The notes under the pieces: generated by a model
The model's database searches: none
What the model was told of the DNA's origin: nothing
What the model saw: the letters and a program-made list of their open reading frames with translations, nothing else
Position numbers and translations under genes: made by a program
Shown here: positions 39,601 through 47,823 of the stretch, piece by piece
Layout of the letters: each line of letters opens with the position of its first letter
How positions within the stretch are numbered: the stretch's first letter is position 1
Source: Cylicocyclus nassatus
Taxonomy: Eukaryota; Nematoda; Chromadorea; Rhabditida; Strongylidae
Length of the DNA: 64,000 nt
Direction of reading: 5' to 3'
Assembly: GCA_958299035.1 (NCBI GenBank)
Contig: CATQJL010000305.1
Coordinates: 33,369,733-33,433,732 of the forward strand

Positions 39601-42600
39601 TTTGGCAATTTTCATTATCAACTTATCCAGAGGCTCAAAATTCTCATTTTGAGCCTCTGGATAAGCTTTATGGCAGATCGATTAAGTAATTAGAGTAAAA
39701 TTTTTGAGTTCTTTTGCTATGTATTTAAGATTTTTTGAAATTAGTTATTTGATGGTACCAAATCCCATATTTACTAGGTTGTCTAATAAGTTTTTATTTT
39801 CAATTTTGAATCTTTACCGAGATAAATCACACACTTCTCAATTCTGATTAGAATGCAAGGTACCGTCCGATAGAGCAAAGCTGTACAACATCCATGTAAG
39901 TGTTCGTACCAACTTCACCACATCACAAATTAGCCGAAGTCTGAGAACTTTTGGATGCCCGGAAAATTGAAAAATTTTTGTATCTTTGTTCAAAGAAGAC
40001 TTACTAGATCCTAAACTTGCTCACACATATACGCTCCACATAAGACATTCATATATGCCTTTGCTGTGTTTGTTTTTGTGCTAGAAACCGAGAAAATTGA
40101 AGTTTCCAAGCTTCCAAGAAAGGGTTGCTGCGCTGTTCTCGCATATCAATGTATACTACAGCCTTCAGAAATACACCGGCTTACACGGCATCTTGTACAG
40201 GATGCCTTGCTCTATCGAATGGTACCCTGCGTTCTAATTAGAAGTGACTTATTGCGGTAAAAACCAAAATTGAAGAAACTTATGAGATAACCTGATTATC
40301 CAAACCTCATCGAACATAAAACAGGGAGCAACTGGGACGACATTTGACGCAGCTTTTTCTCCCATTCTTGATAGCCAATTTTCTTTCCTGATTTGTGAAG
40401 TCAGGAATAAACTCATCATATTTTTGTTTCTGAAGGCACCTTAGACTGTACACGGAAAACTCAAAATTTGATTTTGAAGCGATAAAAACTCATTTTCTCT
40501 TCAAAATTAGTGTTGAATCATGATTGATTTCATCGATGTTTCAAATCCTAAGAAGTTTTTAATTTGGTGCGTGTACTTCACGACTTCGCAAAAGTGAAGA
40601 CTTTTGGAAAAATTATTATGAAAAATAATGGAAAGCCAGCTGGAGACGGTCACATAATTCGTTGTGTTGCATTAGAAGAACATGACTGCTGTTGCTTAAC
40701 TGACCATCCGACAACATTATTGCTGAAAGGAGGAAGAAAAGTTGCGTCGAAGAGTCTTTGAAAAGTTTGCGTATTTATATTCGACAGGATTTCATGATAG
40801 CTCAGAAGAACAGAAAGATTTTTGCGCGACCTAATCTCAATTAATGATTGCATGCCAAAGAGTAGACCAAATCATTTGTCCTATCAACCGTGTAATCGAA
40901 TTTATAATCTAATTCTTGACCTGCGTTATAGCAAAAGTCCGTGAGATCACTTTACGGCATGACAGTATCAAGTAATTCGAATAATTATTTCTTTGCTCTT
41001 AATACTCCTACAAGCTTTGAGCGTTTCGCAACATTTCCCATTCTTTCAAGGTAGTAAGTAAGATGATGTTAGTTTTGAGAGTAGGGATAGTACGATCACC
41101 TAGCAACATCTAGGAATTACACTCCTCTATGTTTAAACAGCTATTCAAACCCACTGATAAGTTCTAATTTATTCTATGTAATCAAATCGAACGAAAAAAG
41201 CCATCTATTTTCATTCACTCTATTCGCGGAAGCAATCATTTATAACACTTACCCATGAGATTCTGTCATAATCCGATTCATGCCCCTAAAGTTGTTAACT
41301 TCAGCATTTTTTAAGAATTTAACTCTCAAAAAGAAGTACACAATACGCTGCTACAATTACCTTATCTTTATGTAGGATCAAACAAGAAGTGTGGCCATTT
41401 GATAGAAGATCTACAAAAGCGCGAATTTCTTTGAAATCGCAGAAAAAATTGGCGGCATCTAAAGATACAGGCAAGCTTTCAAACACTTTTAGGCGTTGAA
41501 AATGGCAAGTTATCACGGTACGAAGAGAGATGCCGACAGTTGGTCGAGAAGACATGTAAAATGGATGGCAAGGTGAATACCACTCCAAGAGAGAGTTGTT
41601 GGAGAGAGGAAGAAATTTTGCATCGGCTGCTTTCTGCAGCGTTTATCTTCTATTATAAAGGGATTGCCGATAGGTTTGAAAAACTGCACAAACTTTTGGT
41701 GAGCTAATATACTTCGCTACTTCGTCTGGCTTTTTTTTCACGGATCTAGTGCGTAAAATGGTCAAAATGATGTATTGGGGTATCTCATAATTTTTAGCGT
41801 TTTACCCTAAACATCAGCATTTTTTTCGAGAATTGGGACCCCTACAAAGGATACAATTATGTGGTCGTACTTCTGTGTGTATGAGCTATTAATCACGTGC
41901 GTGGGGGAGCTCAAGACGTCTAGGTAGCGGAATTCGCCATATTACTGCATTTTCTTCTTTATTCCTAGCCGTAGAATATTACGGAAGGTGTATAACTGAA
42001 TATTCGATGTGTCAAGCATATGCTACGAAAAAGGGGAATTTTTGTGATTTTTTTCGGACAGAGATACGATGTTTGATAGTAAACCTCGTTTTCGACTTCA
42101 GCTCAAAACTGCACGTAGAATACGATTTGGGCAGACTCTTGATAGCCTTTTGTAGAGCTTGCTTTGCTTCGCCGAATGATCACTCAAGGTACATCAATTG
42201 AAGGAAAGATACAAAAAGACGACGATTGTAGTAAAAACGATTGAAAAAATTATGAGACACCCTAATACCAATACAAAAAACAAGTCGGATTGTTTTGAAA
42301 GCAAAAATATAGTGATAGCTACACTGAGTGCTTGATCCATCATATAAGCTTATTGTTTTTGTCGGGAATCAGACATCATGATGATGGTTGCAGGGGTTGA
42401 AATGGACAGTACGAAATGATTCACTGCGTGCATTGTGTGACTATTATACGTTTTCGCTACTTTTTGCCACTGTGCTGGTTTTCCTTTCTCTTTAAACTTT
42501 ATGGAGAATAGGAGGCTATTCAGGAAACCTTTCTAAGTCCACCTCCCAATGTATTTATGCTGGAGGGACACATCTCGTCTTGTCGAGCAAGTGCCGTGCC

Positions 42601-42835
42601 TTCTTCGCAGGCGGAATCTAACAGCGCACGTAAGCAGCAGATTGATGCTGTTCTGAAAGTTATACTTGTTACCATTGAATGAAGATTTATCACTATTCAA
42701 TGTGTATCTGGCACCTGACACAAGTCGCTGTAGTACCTTCTGCCTTGATATTGGAGCATGTTTGTGTTTGTATAAAATGTCGAGATCCTCCTGAGCAACA
42801 CCTTGATAGTTCGTTGGCACTAGCTACCCATGTCA
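13505..42835 (-). CDS. fbl-1: Fibulin-1 (basement-membrane glycoprotein), nearly complete, with C and D alternative ends
   Basis: Common exons, joined in phase: 42715-42835, 42529-42652, 37182-37335, 37053-37134, 26514-26599, 26166-26444, 25825-25965, 25659-25734, 25444-25553, 20135-20275, 19982-20088, 18770-18917, 18624-18722, 18518-18574, 17680-17781 and 17316-17442. Then either 16961-17175 plus 16674-16903 (C form, about 800 aa), or 15509-15644, 15349-15451 and 13505-13647 (D form, about 780 aa). Layout: signal-peptide end, cysteine-paired anaphylatoxin modules, about ten EGF modules (most starting D-I/V-D/N-E-C, the calcium-binding type), and the fibulin C-terminal domain. Fibulin-1 is a secreted basement-membrane protein; in C. 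elegans it works with GON-1 and MIG-17 ADAMTS proteases in gonad shaping. Three introns of 5-10 kb are swollen by transposons. The first exon (start codon and most of the leader) was not found. Confidence 0.93.
14936..15117. mobile_element. Short TIR element (MITE) in a fibulin-1D intron
   Basis: The left end CAGTGACGGTCCACGA and the inverted right end with GGTGGCGGACCGAGAG are imperfect inverted repeats about 180 bp apart. A related end occurs near 11173. CAGTGGCGGA-type ends are common in non-autonomous DNA transposons. Family assignment is uncertain. Confidence 0.4.
16674..17175 (-). CDS. fbl-1: Fibulin-1C-type C-terminal exons
   Basis: Exon 16961-17175 starts RCNRLRSMC and contains [12 protein letters not shown]. 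Exon 16674-16903 runs to a TGA after [10 protein letters not shown]; the YVANLIVHV strand is typical of the fibulin C-terminal (domain III) fold. The frame follows directly from the EGF10 exon (AA + C = Asn). Placed upstream of the D exons on the minus strand, it is the 1C alternative: cleavage here excludes the D exons. No clear AATAAA was seen just downstream. Confidence 0.88.
17316..20275 (-). CDS. fbl-1: Fibulin EGF5 to EGF10 exons
   Basis: Exons 20135-20275 ([12 protein letters not shown]), 19982-20088 ([13 protein letters not shown]), 18770-18917 ([14 protein letters not shown]), 18624-18722 ([13 protein letters not shown]), 18518-18574 ([10 protein letters not shown]), 17680-17781 ([15 protein letters not shown]) and 17316-17442 ([12 protein letters not shown]). 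Six consecutive EGF modules carry the D-x-D/N-E-C start and the C-x-N-x-x-G-S-Y/F hydroxylation and calcium consensus. Three are split across exons. The last module ends DSNYK at a phase-2 donor compatible with both alternative C-terminal routes (acceptors at 17176 and 15645). Confidence 0.92.
20354..20525. repeat. Palindromic GC-rich MITE, copy 1
   Basis: The ends CTGATTCAACTGG and, inverted, TGGTTCAACTGG both continue into GGCGGCTGGAAGGCG, giving a near-perfect hairpin of about 170 bp in a fibulin intron. A diverged second copy is at 62768-62905. No coding capacity. Confidence 0.75.
21379..22182. repeat. Foldback element with arms of about 350 bp
   Basis: 21379-21727 and the reverse complement of 21834-22182 are diverged copies. 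Both arms start ACAAGGGAAGTT and carry the same GAATCGCCACTTCG and AGAAGTGTGCAAGCTT words. The 106-bp centre contains a further partial copy of the outer GCAGATAT/TATCTAAG motif. It lies in the fibulin intron between EGF5 and EGF4 exons. It is non-coding. Confidence 0.75.
22455..22845. repeat. Hairpin MITE with arms of about 190 bp and CRE-like centre
   Basis: The ends ATCTCAGACAGTC and GACTGTCTGAGAT are inverted repeats. The arms share the GCTCCGGAG, CCACTTTTGGG and GAGAGGGGTCCCATTC words in opposite orientation. The centre holds two TGACGTCA octamers at 22628-22635 and 22639-22646. GC content is far above the surrounding intron. Confidence 0.8.
23500..25015 (+). pseudogene. Decayed Penelope-like retroelement (antisense in fibulin intron)
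   Basis: Broken frames match the intact element at 31829-33355 in order: [17 protein letters not shown] near 23605; [10 protein letters not shown] near 23740; LPYLNAHV near 24105; [16 protein letters not shown] near 24170; a YDRYRI and DDCAKV linker near 24530-24600; and a CCTCTGAGGAAGACGG end at 24961. Multiple frameshifts and stops make it dead. It is antisense to fbl-1. The 3' end keeps the spacing of the ribozyme-like motif of the intact copy, but with core substitutions. Confidence 0.75.
25444..26599 (-). CDS. fbl-1: Fibulin EGF1 (end) to EGF4 exons
   Basis: Exon 26514-26599 finishes EGF1. Exon 26166-26444 encodes EGF2 ([12 protein letters not shown]), which carries about 48 extra residues rich in Arg and Pro between the YLC and NCPAGYE cysteines. 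Exon 25825-25965 is EGF3 ([12 protein letters not shown]). Exons 25659-25734 and 25444-25553 form EGF4 ([13 protein letters not shown], then [10 protein letters not shown]). All donors and acceptors are usable and phases agree. The acceptor for 25553 (ATTAAG) is weak, but it is the only one that keeps the frame and EGF cysteine spacing. Confidence 0.9.
27440..28248. mobile_element. TIR element (809 bp) with TA target duplication
   Basis: The left end TTAGGGTGATCCAAAAGGAA and the inverted right end TTAGGGTGATCTAAAAGTAA match over about 27 bp, including the following ATGGGGCA. TA flanks both sides (27438-27439 and 28249-28250). TA target sites and TIRs suggest a Tc1/mariner-type non-autonomous element. 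No transposase frame was seen inside. Confidence 0.75.
29999..30070. repeat. GC-rich hairpin abutting the Helitron-like array
   Basis: GGGTTGGGCCAGACT at the left and AGTCTGGCTCAACCC at the right are inverted. Between them are direct repeats of CGTACGC-type units. A related GTGCCAGACTGCGCG then CGTACGCAACGTACGC segment occurs near 53985-54020, so this is a dispersed family. Confidence 0.6.
30071..30923 (+). mobile_element. Tandem array of three Helitron-like units
   Basis: Three head-to-tail units: 30071-30354 (284 bp), 30355-30638 (284 bp) and 30639-30923 (285 bp). Units 1 and 2 are nearly identical; unit 3 is more diverged. Units 2 and 3 start TCTTATATATAACGCTG, and all end with a short GC-rich hairpin segment (CCGGGCGGAGC) followed by CTAG, with T as the next base. 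A TC start, 3' hairpin and CTRR end without TIRs is the Helitron signature; the identity is inferred because no Rep/helicase is present. A further copy is at 58612-59026. Confidence 0.7.
31829..33355 (+). CDS. PLE reverse transcriptase with C-terminal GIY-YIG endonuclease
   Basis: A 508-codon open frame that probably lacks its true N-terminus. There is no ATG at its first codon and the upstream SDKGG motif is out of frame. RT motifs in order: [16 protein letters not shown] near residues 33-48; FDVTSLYTN near 92-100 (catalytic Asp); [15 protein letters not shown] near 155-169; and YIDD near 189-192 (catalytic Asp pair). A Cys-rich linker (QCVVCPHGR) precedes the GIY-YIG nuclease, where ARYIGETGR sits near 409-417, with a downstream R-x-K-E-H and a Glu helix (KAMEAFW). 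The protein would copy element RNA into the genome. The long intact frame suggests recent activity, but the broken 5' part argues that this copy is dead. Confidence 0.9.
   Translation: MKVTSPCCPVFYSLFKTHKLSLRELHSMSPETYKIRPIVSCVGGPADRISWYLNKIVSQLLTKVPAHLTNSRTFIEQLRNAKFDSSTVIESFDVTSLYTNMQNDQALQALSEMLDEYAGTINMFGLSKANAMALSECLSCNIFRWSGTYYSQIRGLTMGQRLAPALAICFMSKIEEPVLARMPLLYCRYIDDCCVVTSTQSEMDKCYEILNQQSRYIRLTLETPHDGWLPYLNAQIKLTDGIVSTKWHRKESSKNILINVKSAHPASVKRAVLRNMFRMAMQTCSGEDERRESRKLATQIACSNGYHPSPHIRHLKSGEHRAENRLPLCLPFISDKISAAIQKCIIRAQLQDDVMLVNIPSDNIKQQLVQNRLYDRYCISKQCVVCPHGRLGDCAKMGVVHQLECLSCNARYIGETGRMLSIRVKEHLTDKRRKNMASTLGRHRREAHGDEDFDIKVTILTFEEEISARKAMEAFWISAKNPEMNNKNECLSITADFLPFVSLCELRL
33565..33602 (+). 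ncRNA. Hammerhead ribozyme-like motif in PLE 3' region
   Basis: Elements in order: stem I strand GGCCT (33565-33569), core CTGACGA (33570-33576, consensus CUGANGA), stem II AGACG-AAAG-CGTT (33577-33589), core GAAA (33590-33593), CGTA (33594-33597) and the matching stem I strand AGGCC (33598-33602). Stem III would be minimal, with ACGT self-complementary, as described for hammerheads in Penelope-like elements that act best as dimers. This is read from sequence; cleavage is not shown. It may process element RNA. Confidence 0.65.
33733..34966. mobile_element. TIR element (about 1.2 kb)
   Basis: TAGGGTCTTAAAAAAAATCC at the left matches, inverted, GGATTTTTTATGACCCTA at the right. Similarity continues inward for about 200 bp per arm (TTCCATTATCTGCT, then AAAGAAAGTTCCCGGGCA). 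It lies immediately downstream of the Penelope element. No transposase frame was recognised. Confidence 0.65.
35113..36505. mobile_element. TIR element (about 1.4 kb)
   Basis: Terminal repeats GGAACGATATCCACGAAAGT and, inverted, GGAATGATATCCACGAAAGT (22 bp in all, one mismatch). The ends are also rich in short CCATTTTA/TAAAATGG inverted words. The interior has no recognised gene. Superfamily unassigned. Confidence 0.55.
37053..37335 (-). CDS. fbl-1: Fibulin exons: last anaphylatoxin module and start of EGF1
   Basis: Exon 37182-37335 starts [17 protein letters not shown] and contains FTRCCQGS, the double-cysteine motifs of the third fibulin anaphylatoxin module. It joins directly in phase to GGGLRK from 42529. 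A 47-bp intron with a TTGCAG acceptor leads to exon 37053-37134, encoding [16 protein letters not shown]. That is the first half of EGF1, completed 10.4 kb away at 26514-26599 ([18 protein letters not shown]). Confidence 0.88.
37964..38263 (-). CDS. Unrecognised open frame with ATG in a fibulin intron
   Basis: ATG at 38263, 99 codons, start [17 protein letters not shown], basic C-terminus ([14 protein letters not shown]). It has no recognised domain. It sits between fibulin exons at 42529 and 37335, on the same strand. An open frame of this length is expected by chance several times in this AT-rich window, so it is listed only because of the true ATG and plausible composition. It may not be a gene. 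Confidence 0.15.
   Translation of the reverse strand: MEVDDFVSHIEVFDLDFSLVVHCKSHNFDTFFVAIRSMLSAVGLDNQCNFEMFSLTLKRKMTSRKDGRPSRIIQKTVKSDLQNFSPLFNMFSVKRSRST
39622..39665. repeat. Perfect 20-bp stem hairpin
   Basis: CTTATCCAGAGGCTCAAAAT at 39622-39641 is followed, after TCTC, by its exact reverse complement at 39646-39665. It is compact and perfect, unlike the diverged foldbacks nearby. It may be a recent hairpin or snap-back duplication. Confidence 0.85.
39776..40293. mobile_element. Mariner-type MITE (518 bp)
   Basis: Left end AGGTTGTCTAATAAGTTTTT, inverted right end AGGTTATCTCATAAGTTTCT. The same family forms the split element at 28733-31521, and the right half is shared with 41775-42264. 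AGGTTG...ATAAGT-type ends are typical of mariner elements. No transposase remains. Confidence 0.6.
41253..41633 (-). CDS. Candidate exon pair (41361-41633 and 41253-41285), unknown product
   Basis: Exon 41361-41633 (91 codons; segments [42 protein letters not shown]) begins after CTGCAG and ends at a GTAATT donor in phase 0. A 75-bp intron with a CTTTAG acceptor leads to exon 41253-41285 ([11 protein letters not shown]), which ends at GTAAGT, also phase 0. It lies inside the fibulin intron between two phase-0 boundaries, so it could be a cassette exon, part of a nested gene, or chance. No domain recognised; the cysteine pattern is unlike fibulin. Confidence 0.25.
41775..42264. mobile_element. 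MITE with TCTCATAATTTTT ends (about 490 bp)
   Basis: Left end GGGGTATCTCATAATTTTTA, inverted right end AGGGTGTCTCATAATTTTTT. The right half (TAGAGCTTGCTTTGCTTCGCCGAATGATC) also matches segments near 31415 and 40200. It is a third member of the mariner-type family in this window. Confidence 0.55.
42529..42835 (-). CDS. fbl-1: Fibulin exons: end of signal peptide and first anaphylatoxin-like modules
   Basis: Exon 42715-42835 follows a TTTTAG acceptor. It encodes VTWVASA, a probable end of a signal peptide, then NELSRCC and a cysteine-spaced module to TTATCV. A 62-bp intron leads to exon 42529-42652: [18 protein letters not shown], then LARQDEMC and GGGLRK, ending phase 0. The CC...C-E-E-G...C pattern matches the anaphylatoxin-like repeats at the fibulin-1 N-terminus. 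The upstream exon must end one base into a codon. A weak candidate with the right phase is ATG 49067 to donor 49046 (MRNLRVN), but the leader would be very short. Confidence 0.85.
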
Positions 42836-43199
42836 CTAAAATTTGAGTTAAACATGACCTATAATATAATTTTTTGGCTTCCAAAGTCTTTTTTTATCAA
42901 AGATGTGACAGAGCGCTCTGCTCCACAAAGTACGATTTGAATCTGATTGCCCATAAAATTTCCACTTAGGGTAGAAATTTAACACTTTTTGCGAAAGTAT
43001 TCAACTACTAAAAAATAATTAGGATTACACAGCAATATTACAGTGGTTAAAATGACAAATTTTAGGTTTGGCACATAAGTTTTGCAGCTTTGATATAACT
43101 TTTTTTTGAACGAAGTGCACTGGAATTCCGGGATCATGTAAAGAAGTGAGCTACAAAACCGGCAAAGTGTTTAACATTTTATGATGAAATGACTGAAGG

Positions 43200-43570
43200 G
43201 CCCTTATTGTGCTGCGTGCCTGAGAGAATCGTGCGATATAAGGCCTAAGGCATAACTAATGCGATTTTGGTCGCTGTGCGACCTGTCACTGCAAGAACTC
43301 TTCATAGCTGGTCGTAAACGCACTTTGCTTTGGCCAGTGTTGCTGCGTCTGGTACAACTTACGAAGTCTATGCGCTCATGCAACTGAGAACCGCGCCTGC
43401 TTAATCTGTAAACATGTGGCAAATCGCCACGTCGCGGGGATGTGGCGATTTCGCGAACTCGTGGAGGTATGCCTTAAAGGATCGCTTTCCGAATCTTAAT
43501 GAAGCGTCTGAACAGCTCGTTAATGAGTTCGAAAAAAGTGCGGCTTACATACCTGAAAACAGGATACGTT
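43200..43570. repeat. Dispersed repeat, copy A
   Basis: GAGAGAATCGTGCGAT then AAG, and further on TTAATGAAGCGTCTGA to AAAGTGCG, recur in the same order at 57290-57425 with divergence. Copy A carries an extra 200 bp containing the hairpin CAAATCGCCAC/GTGGCGATTTC (43420-43455). No gene recognised. Confidence 0.5.
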
Positions 43571-44882
43571 GCAATGCTATGGAACCAAAAAAACGAAATC
43601 AAGTTTGGTCCTTCCGTGAGCCTGTTTTACGTTCGTACTACTAGAGATACATGGTCGATTAATTGTGGAGCACCTCGTATTATACACTCTTTATTCTCTG
43701 AGACTTTTTCTAGAGTTAATACAGCAAGCTCTTTGATTTTACAAGGAAACGATACTCAGTGTACGTGGCCATTTGAAATGAAATGGATGCCGTTACACTC
43801 GTTTTGGAGCGCTGATTCCGATTGACTTCTATTTTTTTGATCATTTCTCTGAAAGTAAGTTATAAAGGTTTTTTGAGCCAAGGGAGACATGGTCGAAAAA
43901 AAAACAAAAAAGTCAGAAAGTCAGTCAAAACATGGTCAAACATGGTCAGCTTTAATGTGGGGTAGCGGCTGGTCCGATAGTCTCACAAGTTAATGCAGGT
44001 TTAGGTTCAAGTCCTTCTGTTTTCCAGTTTTGCATTGCCTCAATCAAACTTCTTTTGGCATTCTCGACCGCATTTCTCTTGGACGAACATAGACGCGAAA
44101 ATCTTTCATAACTTCTTTAAAAGAAACGATTAGCAGAAAAGGAAGTCAGATTCGGAATACGCGTTCCAAGATGAGTGTGATGGTATAGGTTTCATGTCAA
44201 AAGGGCACGAATACCAAATATCGTTCCCTTGTTAGAGTGAATGCTATAATGAATTCTTTTCGTTTGTTCTTGAAATTGTACACATTATAAGAATTGAGAA
44301 TAGATAGCAATACGGCGGAATGTCCCAAATCAAATAACAATGTCAACTTCCGGAATTGGATTACTCGCTTGCCTTTTTTTCTTTAGTAACTGATATTACC
44401 TTTCCGATAACCTGCGAGAGTAAACGCGTCATAGATTGGTTGTGTAAGAACAAATAATTCGATGAGTCAAGTGCAGGTCCGGAACTTGTATACGAAATAA
44501 GCGATAGTTTGCGCAAGTTTCAAGCCAAATTCTTTCTAGCATTGCAATATAACCTCGTCGTGTTATTATAACGCACATTTTATTGCTGTAATCTATCCTT
44601 GAGTTTTCAGATATTATTATATCACGCGCATTTCACCGTTGCAAATTCTGTCCTTGAGTTTTTAAACTGTGTAAAATTAAATGCTTTAGTTTTTGTAGAG
44701 AGTTATAGTGAGCGATCTCGTCAGCTGAAGAATGTCCTATCCTAGGGCTATTGATAAAAATTATCCATGGCGCTTTTCTATAGAATTTTTGGTCCCTTTT
44801 TATGGCAGTTCTTCAGAGTGAGCATGTAACATACGGCTCATAATCCTATCGCATTTTTCGAATGAAACTTTATTTACTGGAA

Positions 44883-45105
44883 TCACCTTGGAACTTCAAT
44901 TAGATTTGCAAGGCACAAATTCCTGCGACTTAACAAGGCTTTCCTAGATAGCGCTTGCAGCTTTGCTTCGTTCGGGCAAGTTTCAAACATCACGAAATAG
45001 GGCTCGCGCGTTGAATTGCTATCCTTCAAAGAGAGCGGGGAATTCTGACTTGTAGCTATGTAATAGAAACTTCTGTATCGATCAAAGCTATAACCATTGG
45101 TGTGC
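44883..45105 (-). CDS. Weak candidate 3'-terminal exon, unknown product
   Basis: The open frame ends KALLSRRNLCLANLIEVPR at a TGA at 44885-44883, followed about 10 bases later by AATAAA on the minus strand. No matching upstream exon was found and the acceptor is ambiguous (TTATAG near 45091 possible). It may be chance. Confidence 0.15.
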
Positions 45106-45791
45106 ATCAGACACACGTAAACGGTAGCAGTATGTTCCAGGTGCGTTCATCCATAGTCATACCTCTGACAACCCATCACTTTTGATCAAAAGTCTTCTCT
45201 TGTTAAAAAAACAGAAGTCAAACCTAAGATTGAGCTCCATATAAAACGAAATCGCATCAGATTCATGTTCGTAAATGCGGTTCTTGAGCCCTTTCTTTGT
45301 CCAGTTCGAAAATTTTCGTATCGTGTTGTGTTAACAGCTGAAAATAAGCAAATAGGACAAAACCCAGAATCATGTCGAAAACAAGATTATGATACAGAAA
45401 AACAAAACTCAGATTAGAACCAACATGAGAAAATATTCACTTCGAGTAGAATAGCAGTAGCAAAAGGAGACGAACACTTTAGGTATGAGACTCCGTTATG
45501 ACTGACAAAGATCAAGTGCCCACGAGCCGACCACACCTAACCCCTCAAAGAACAGATTATGAAACAGGATAGACAGTAATAAAATAAAATAAAATGTTTT
45601 AGGTGTGAGGCGCCGTGAATAAAGATCAAAGGCATCGTACACCCAAATCGAAGATGATGAGATTTTGATGTTATATAATAGAGGTTTTCCTAACTAAGCA
45701 ATCACCCAAGCCTCACGCAACAGATGAGTTCTGAAGCGAGGAATCCGTTTAAGATGACCACGATAACTGCGCCCATCAATGTGGATAGTCT

Positions 45792-46568
45792 AAGGGTTCA
45801 TTCGCAAATTCCGGAACATTTACAGCGCAGTTGTCGCATGTCTGAAACTGCTCCGAAATTGTGCTGCATGCAGTTTTGGCGCCGCAAAGTGGCAATTCTC
45901 AATTTTCTTCATCGGTTTGTCTCATTCTTGCACCTCGCTTGCTCTCGTGATGAAAAATGGCCTAATCGTAAGCTTGGAGAGAGGTACAAGAATGAGTGCT
46001 ATTTCGTTATGTACGTCAGGTTGAAAACTGTCACAAACTGACACTGATTCCATCCGTGTACATTCCTCCAAACAAGAGTTCTTATATCAAAAGCGGACGG
46101 TAATCAAGAACGAACAGCAAATGATTGTGAGAAGATATGGTTGAAAACGCCCAAAAGTCTAATCTTATAAAAACACGAAGAAAAGTGAGTTACTCTATGA
46201 AGGCAGTTCGTGATATCGAGGACGCAGCGACATACTGAAATACAAAAAGAATGTTCTCCAAAAAACTTACGTAGGAGAGGAGATGCGCGAACATATGTTA
46301 TGCACTACAAAACAATAGTTCCATTCTCGAATCTCACTTCGAGTTTGGAGCTCTCTTCGTCACAATAAGAAGTAAGGTAAAAGAATGAGACGAAAATCGG
46401 TAAAATACACAATCAAAGCCGTTCAATAAAATCAAAAAATGCCATTTCGCGCAGCTCAAAACCGCATGCGGGCGGCTGAAGACGCAGCACAGTTTCGGAA
46501 CAGTTCCAGCGCAGTGCGAGGACTGTGCTGGAAGTACCAGAACTTCCCGATCAGTATGAACCCAGCTC
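45792..46568. mobile_element. Diverged relative of the 49282-50671 foldback element
   Basis: Left end AAGGGTTCATTCGCAAATTC and inverted right end GCTGGGTTCATACTGATCGG. The inner words (GTGCTGCATGCAG; CGCATGCGGGCGGCTG; CAGCGCAGT) correspond to the same places in the larger element. It is older and shorter. Confidence 0.55.
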
Positions 46569-46916
46569 AAAGATAAAAACTCCAAACTTGGGTTTTTGGT
46601 GTATCCAGATCATGAACTCGTCCTTCATTATTATCAACGAATCTGCGATATTTTTATTGTCCCCTTAAGTCCAATTTCGGGCTTTGATTTTCGGACCACT
46701 CACCTTGGTGCGAGTCATCGTGGCTGCTTCTACTCCCGAAGCGAGCGGTTCTCCTGTTTGGAGTTCATCTATTGCGGCGAGACTTGGGTTTTGCTCATAA
46801 AGCTTCCTGATGCTTTTCTGCAGTAAAAATGGTTTTGGTTTTTAAGGCCTTAACACCTGATTGTCCCGTGCCTTGAGCACCAGCGTAACCGAGCGGTTCT
46901 CGCAAACTGCTGGAAA

Positions 46917-47115
46917 CCTTTATACTCCATTGCTTTTTCACTACGGCTGGTTTAAGGTTAAAGCTGCTCAACGCTGTTTTGCAGACATTTGCATTGGCGA
47001 TTTGGAAATCTTTTATATAGCTTACGCTAAATTTATTCTTTTATCCTTCTTATGCTGTCTTTTTGCTATCCATCTCAGCTTCTATACGCGTATTTCCTTC
47101 CATATATCCCACAGT
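46917..47115 (+). repeat. 199-bp direct duplication, copy 1
   Basis: From CCTTTATACTCCATTGC to ATATATCCCACAGT. It appears identical, base for base, to 47433-47631. It lies within a 168-codon open stretch that lacks an ATG and matches nothing I recognise. Confidence 0.85.
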
Positions 47116-47432
47116 ATCCGCTGTTCACTATCTTTCAAGACATTTTCTGTCAACTTTCGTGTTGTGTTCAACATTGTGAAGTGTTTCAACGAAAACTCTT
47201 TTCAGAGGTTTGAAAAAATATATGCGAAAGAGGTGTGCGCTTATGATTACTTACAACAAGCCTATAGCGCTTCGTGTCCCAACGTTTCCAGCTGCCTTCA
47301 TGTTGGTAGTCGAAGCTTCGAGTCTGCGGTAAGTTTCTTACAAGACCTGTGCGTTTTTGTTTCTTGAGCTAATCAAAGGCGTCAAATCTCTAAGCTTCGT
47401 TATTTCATTGCATGAAGATACAAGTTTCTCAC

Positions 47433-47631
47433 CCTTTATACTCCATTGCTTTTTCACTACGGCTGGTTTAAGGTTAAAGCTGCTCAACGCTGTTTTGCAG
47501 ACATTTGCATTGGCGATTTGGAAATCTTTTATATAGCTTACGCTAAATTTATTCTTTTATCCTTCTTATGCTGTCTTTTTGCTATCCATCTCAGCTTCTA
47601 TACGCGTATTTCCTTCCATATATCCCACAGT
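47433..47631 (+). repeat. 199-bp direct duplication, copy 2
   Basis: Copy of 46917-47115, offset by 516 bp. The absence of divergence implies a very recent duplication or an assembly artefact. Confidence 0.85.
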
Positions 47632-47823
47632 TACACGTACACCTACAACGGCTCAAACACAAAAAGGTGAATGCACTTAAACATGTATTTCGATTAGCAT
47701 AGAGGATGAATTACAATTAAAACGCGACATTTGCCGCAGACTTTCGCCCCGTGTGATTCCGTCAGATCAAAGGATTGTTTAGTATTCTTGGACCTTGATG
47801 TTCGGCATCTGAGTAAACCTACT

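Noticed and set aside
46861..47367. 168-codon plus-strand open frame
   Set aside because: No ATG at its start, no domain, and partly made of the 199-bp duplication; kept only as repeats.
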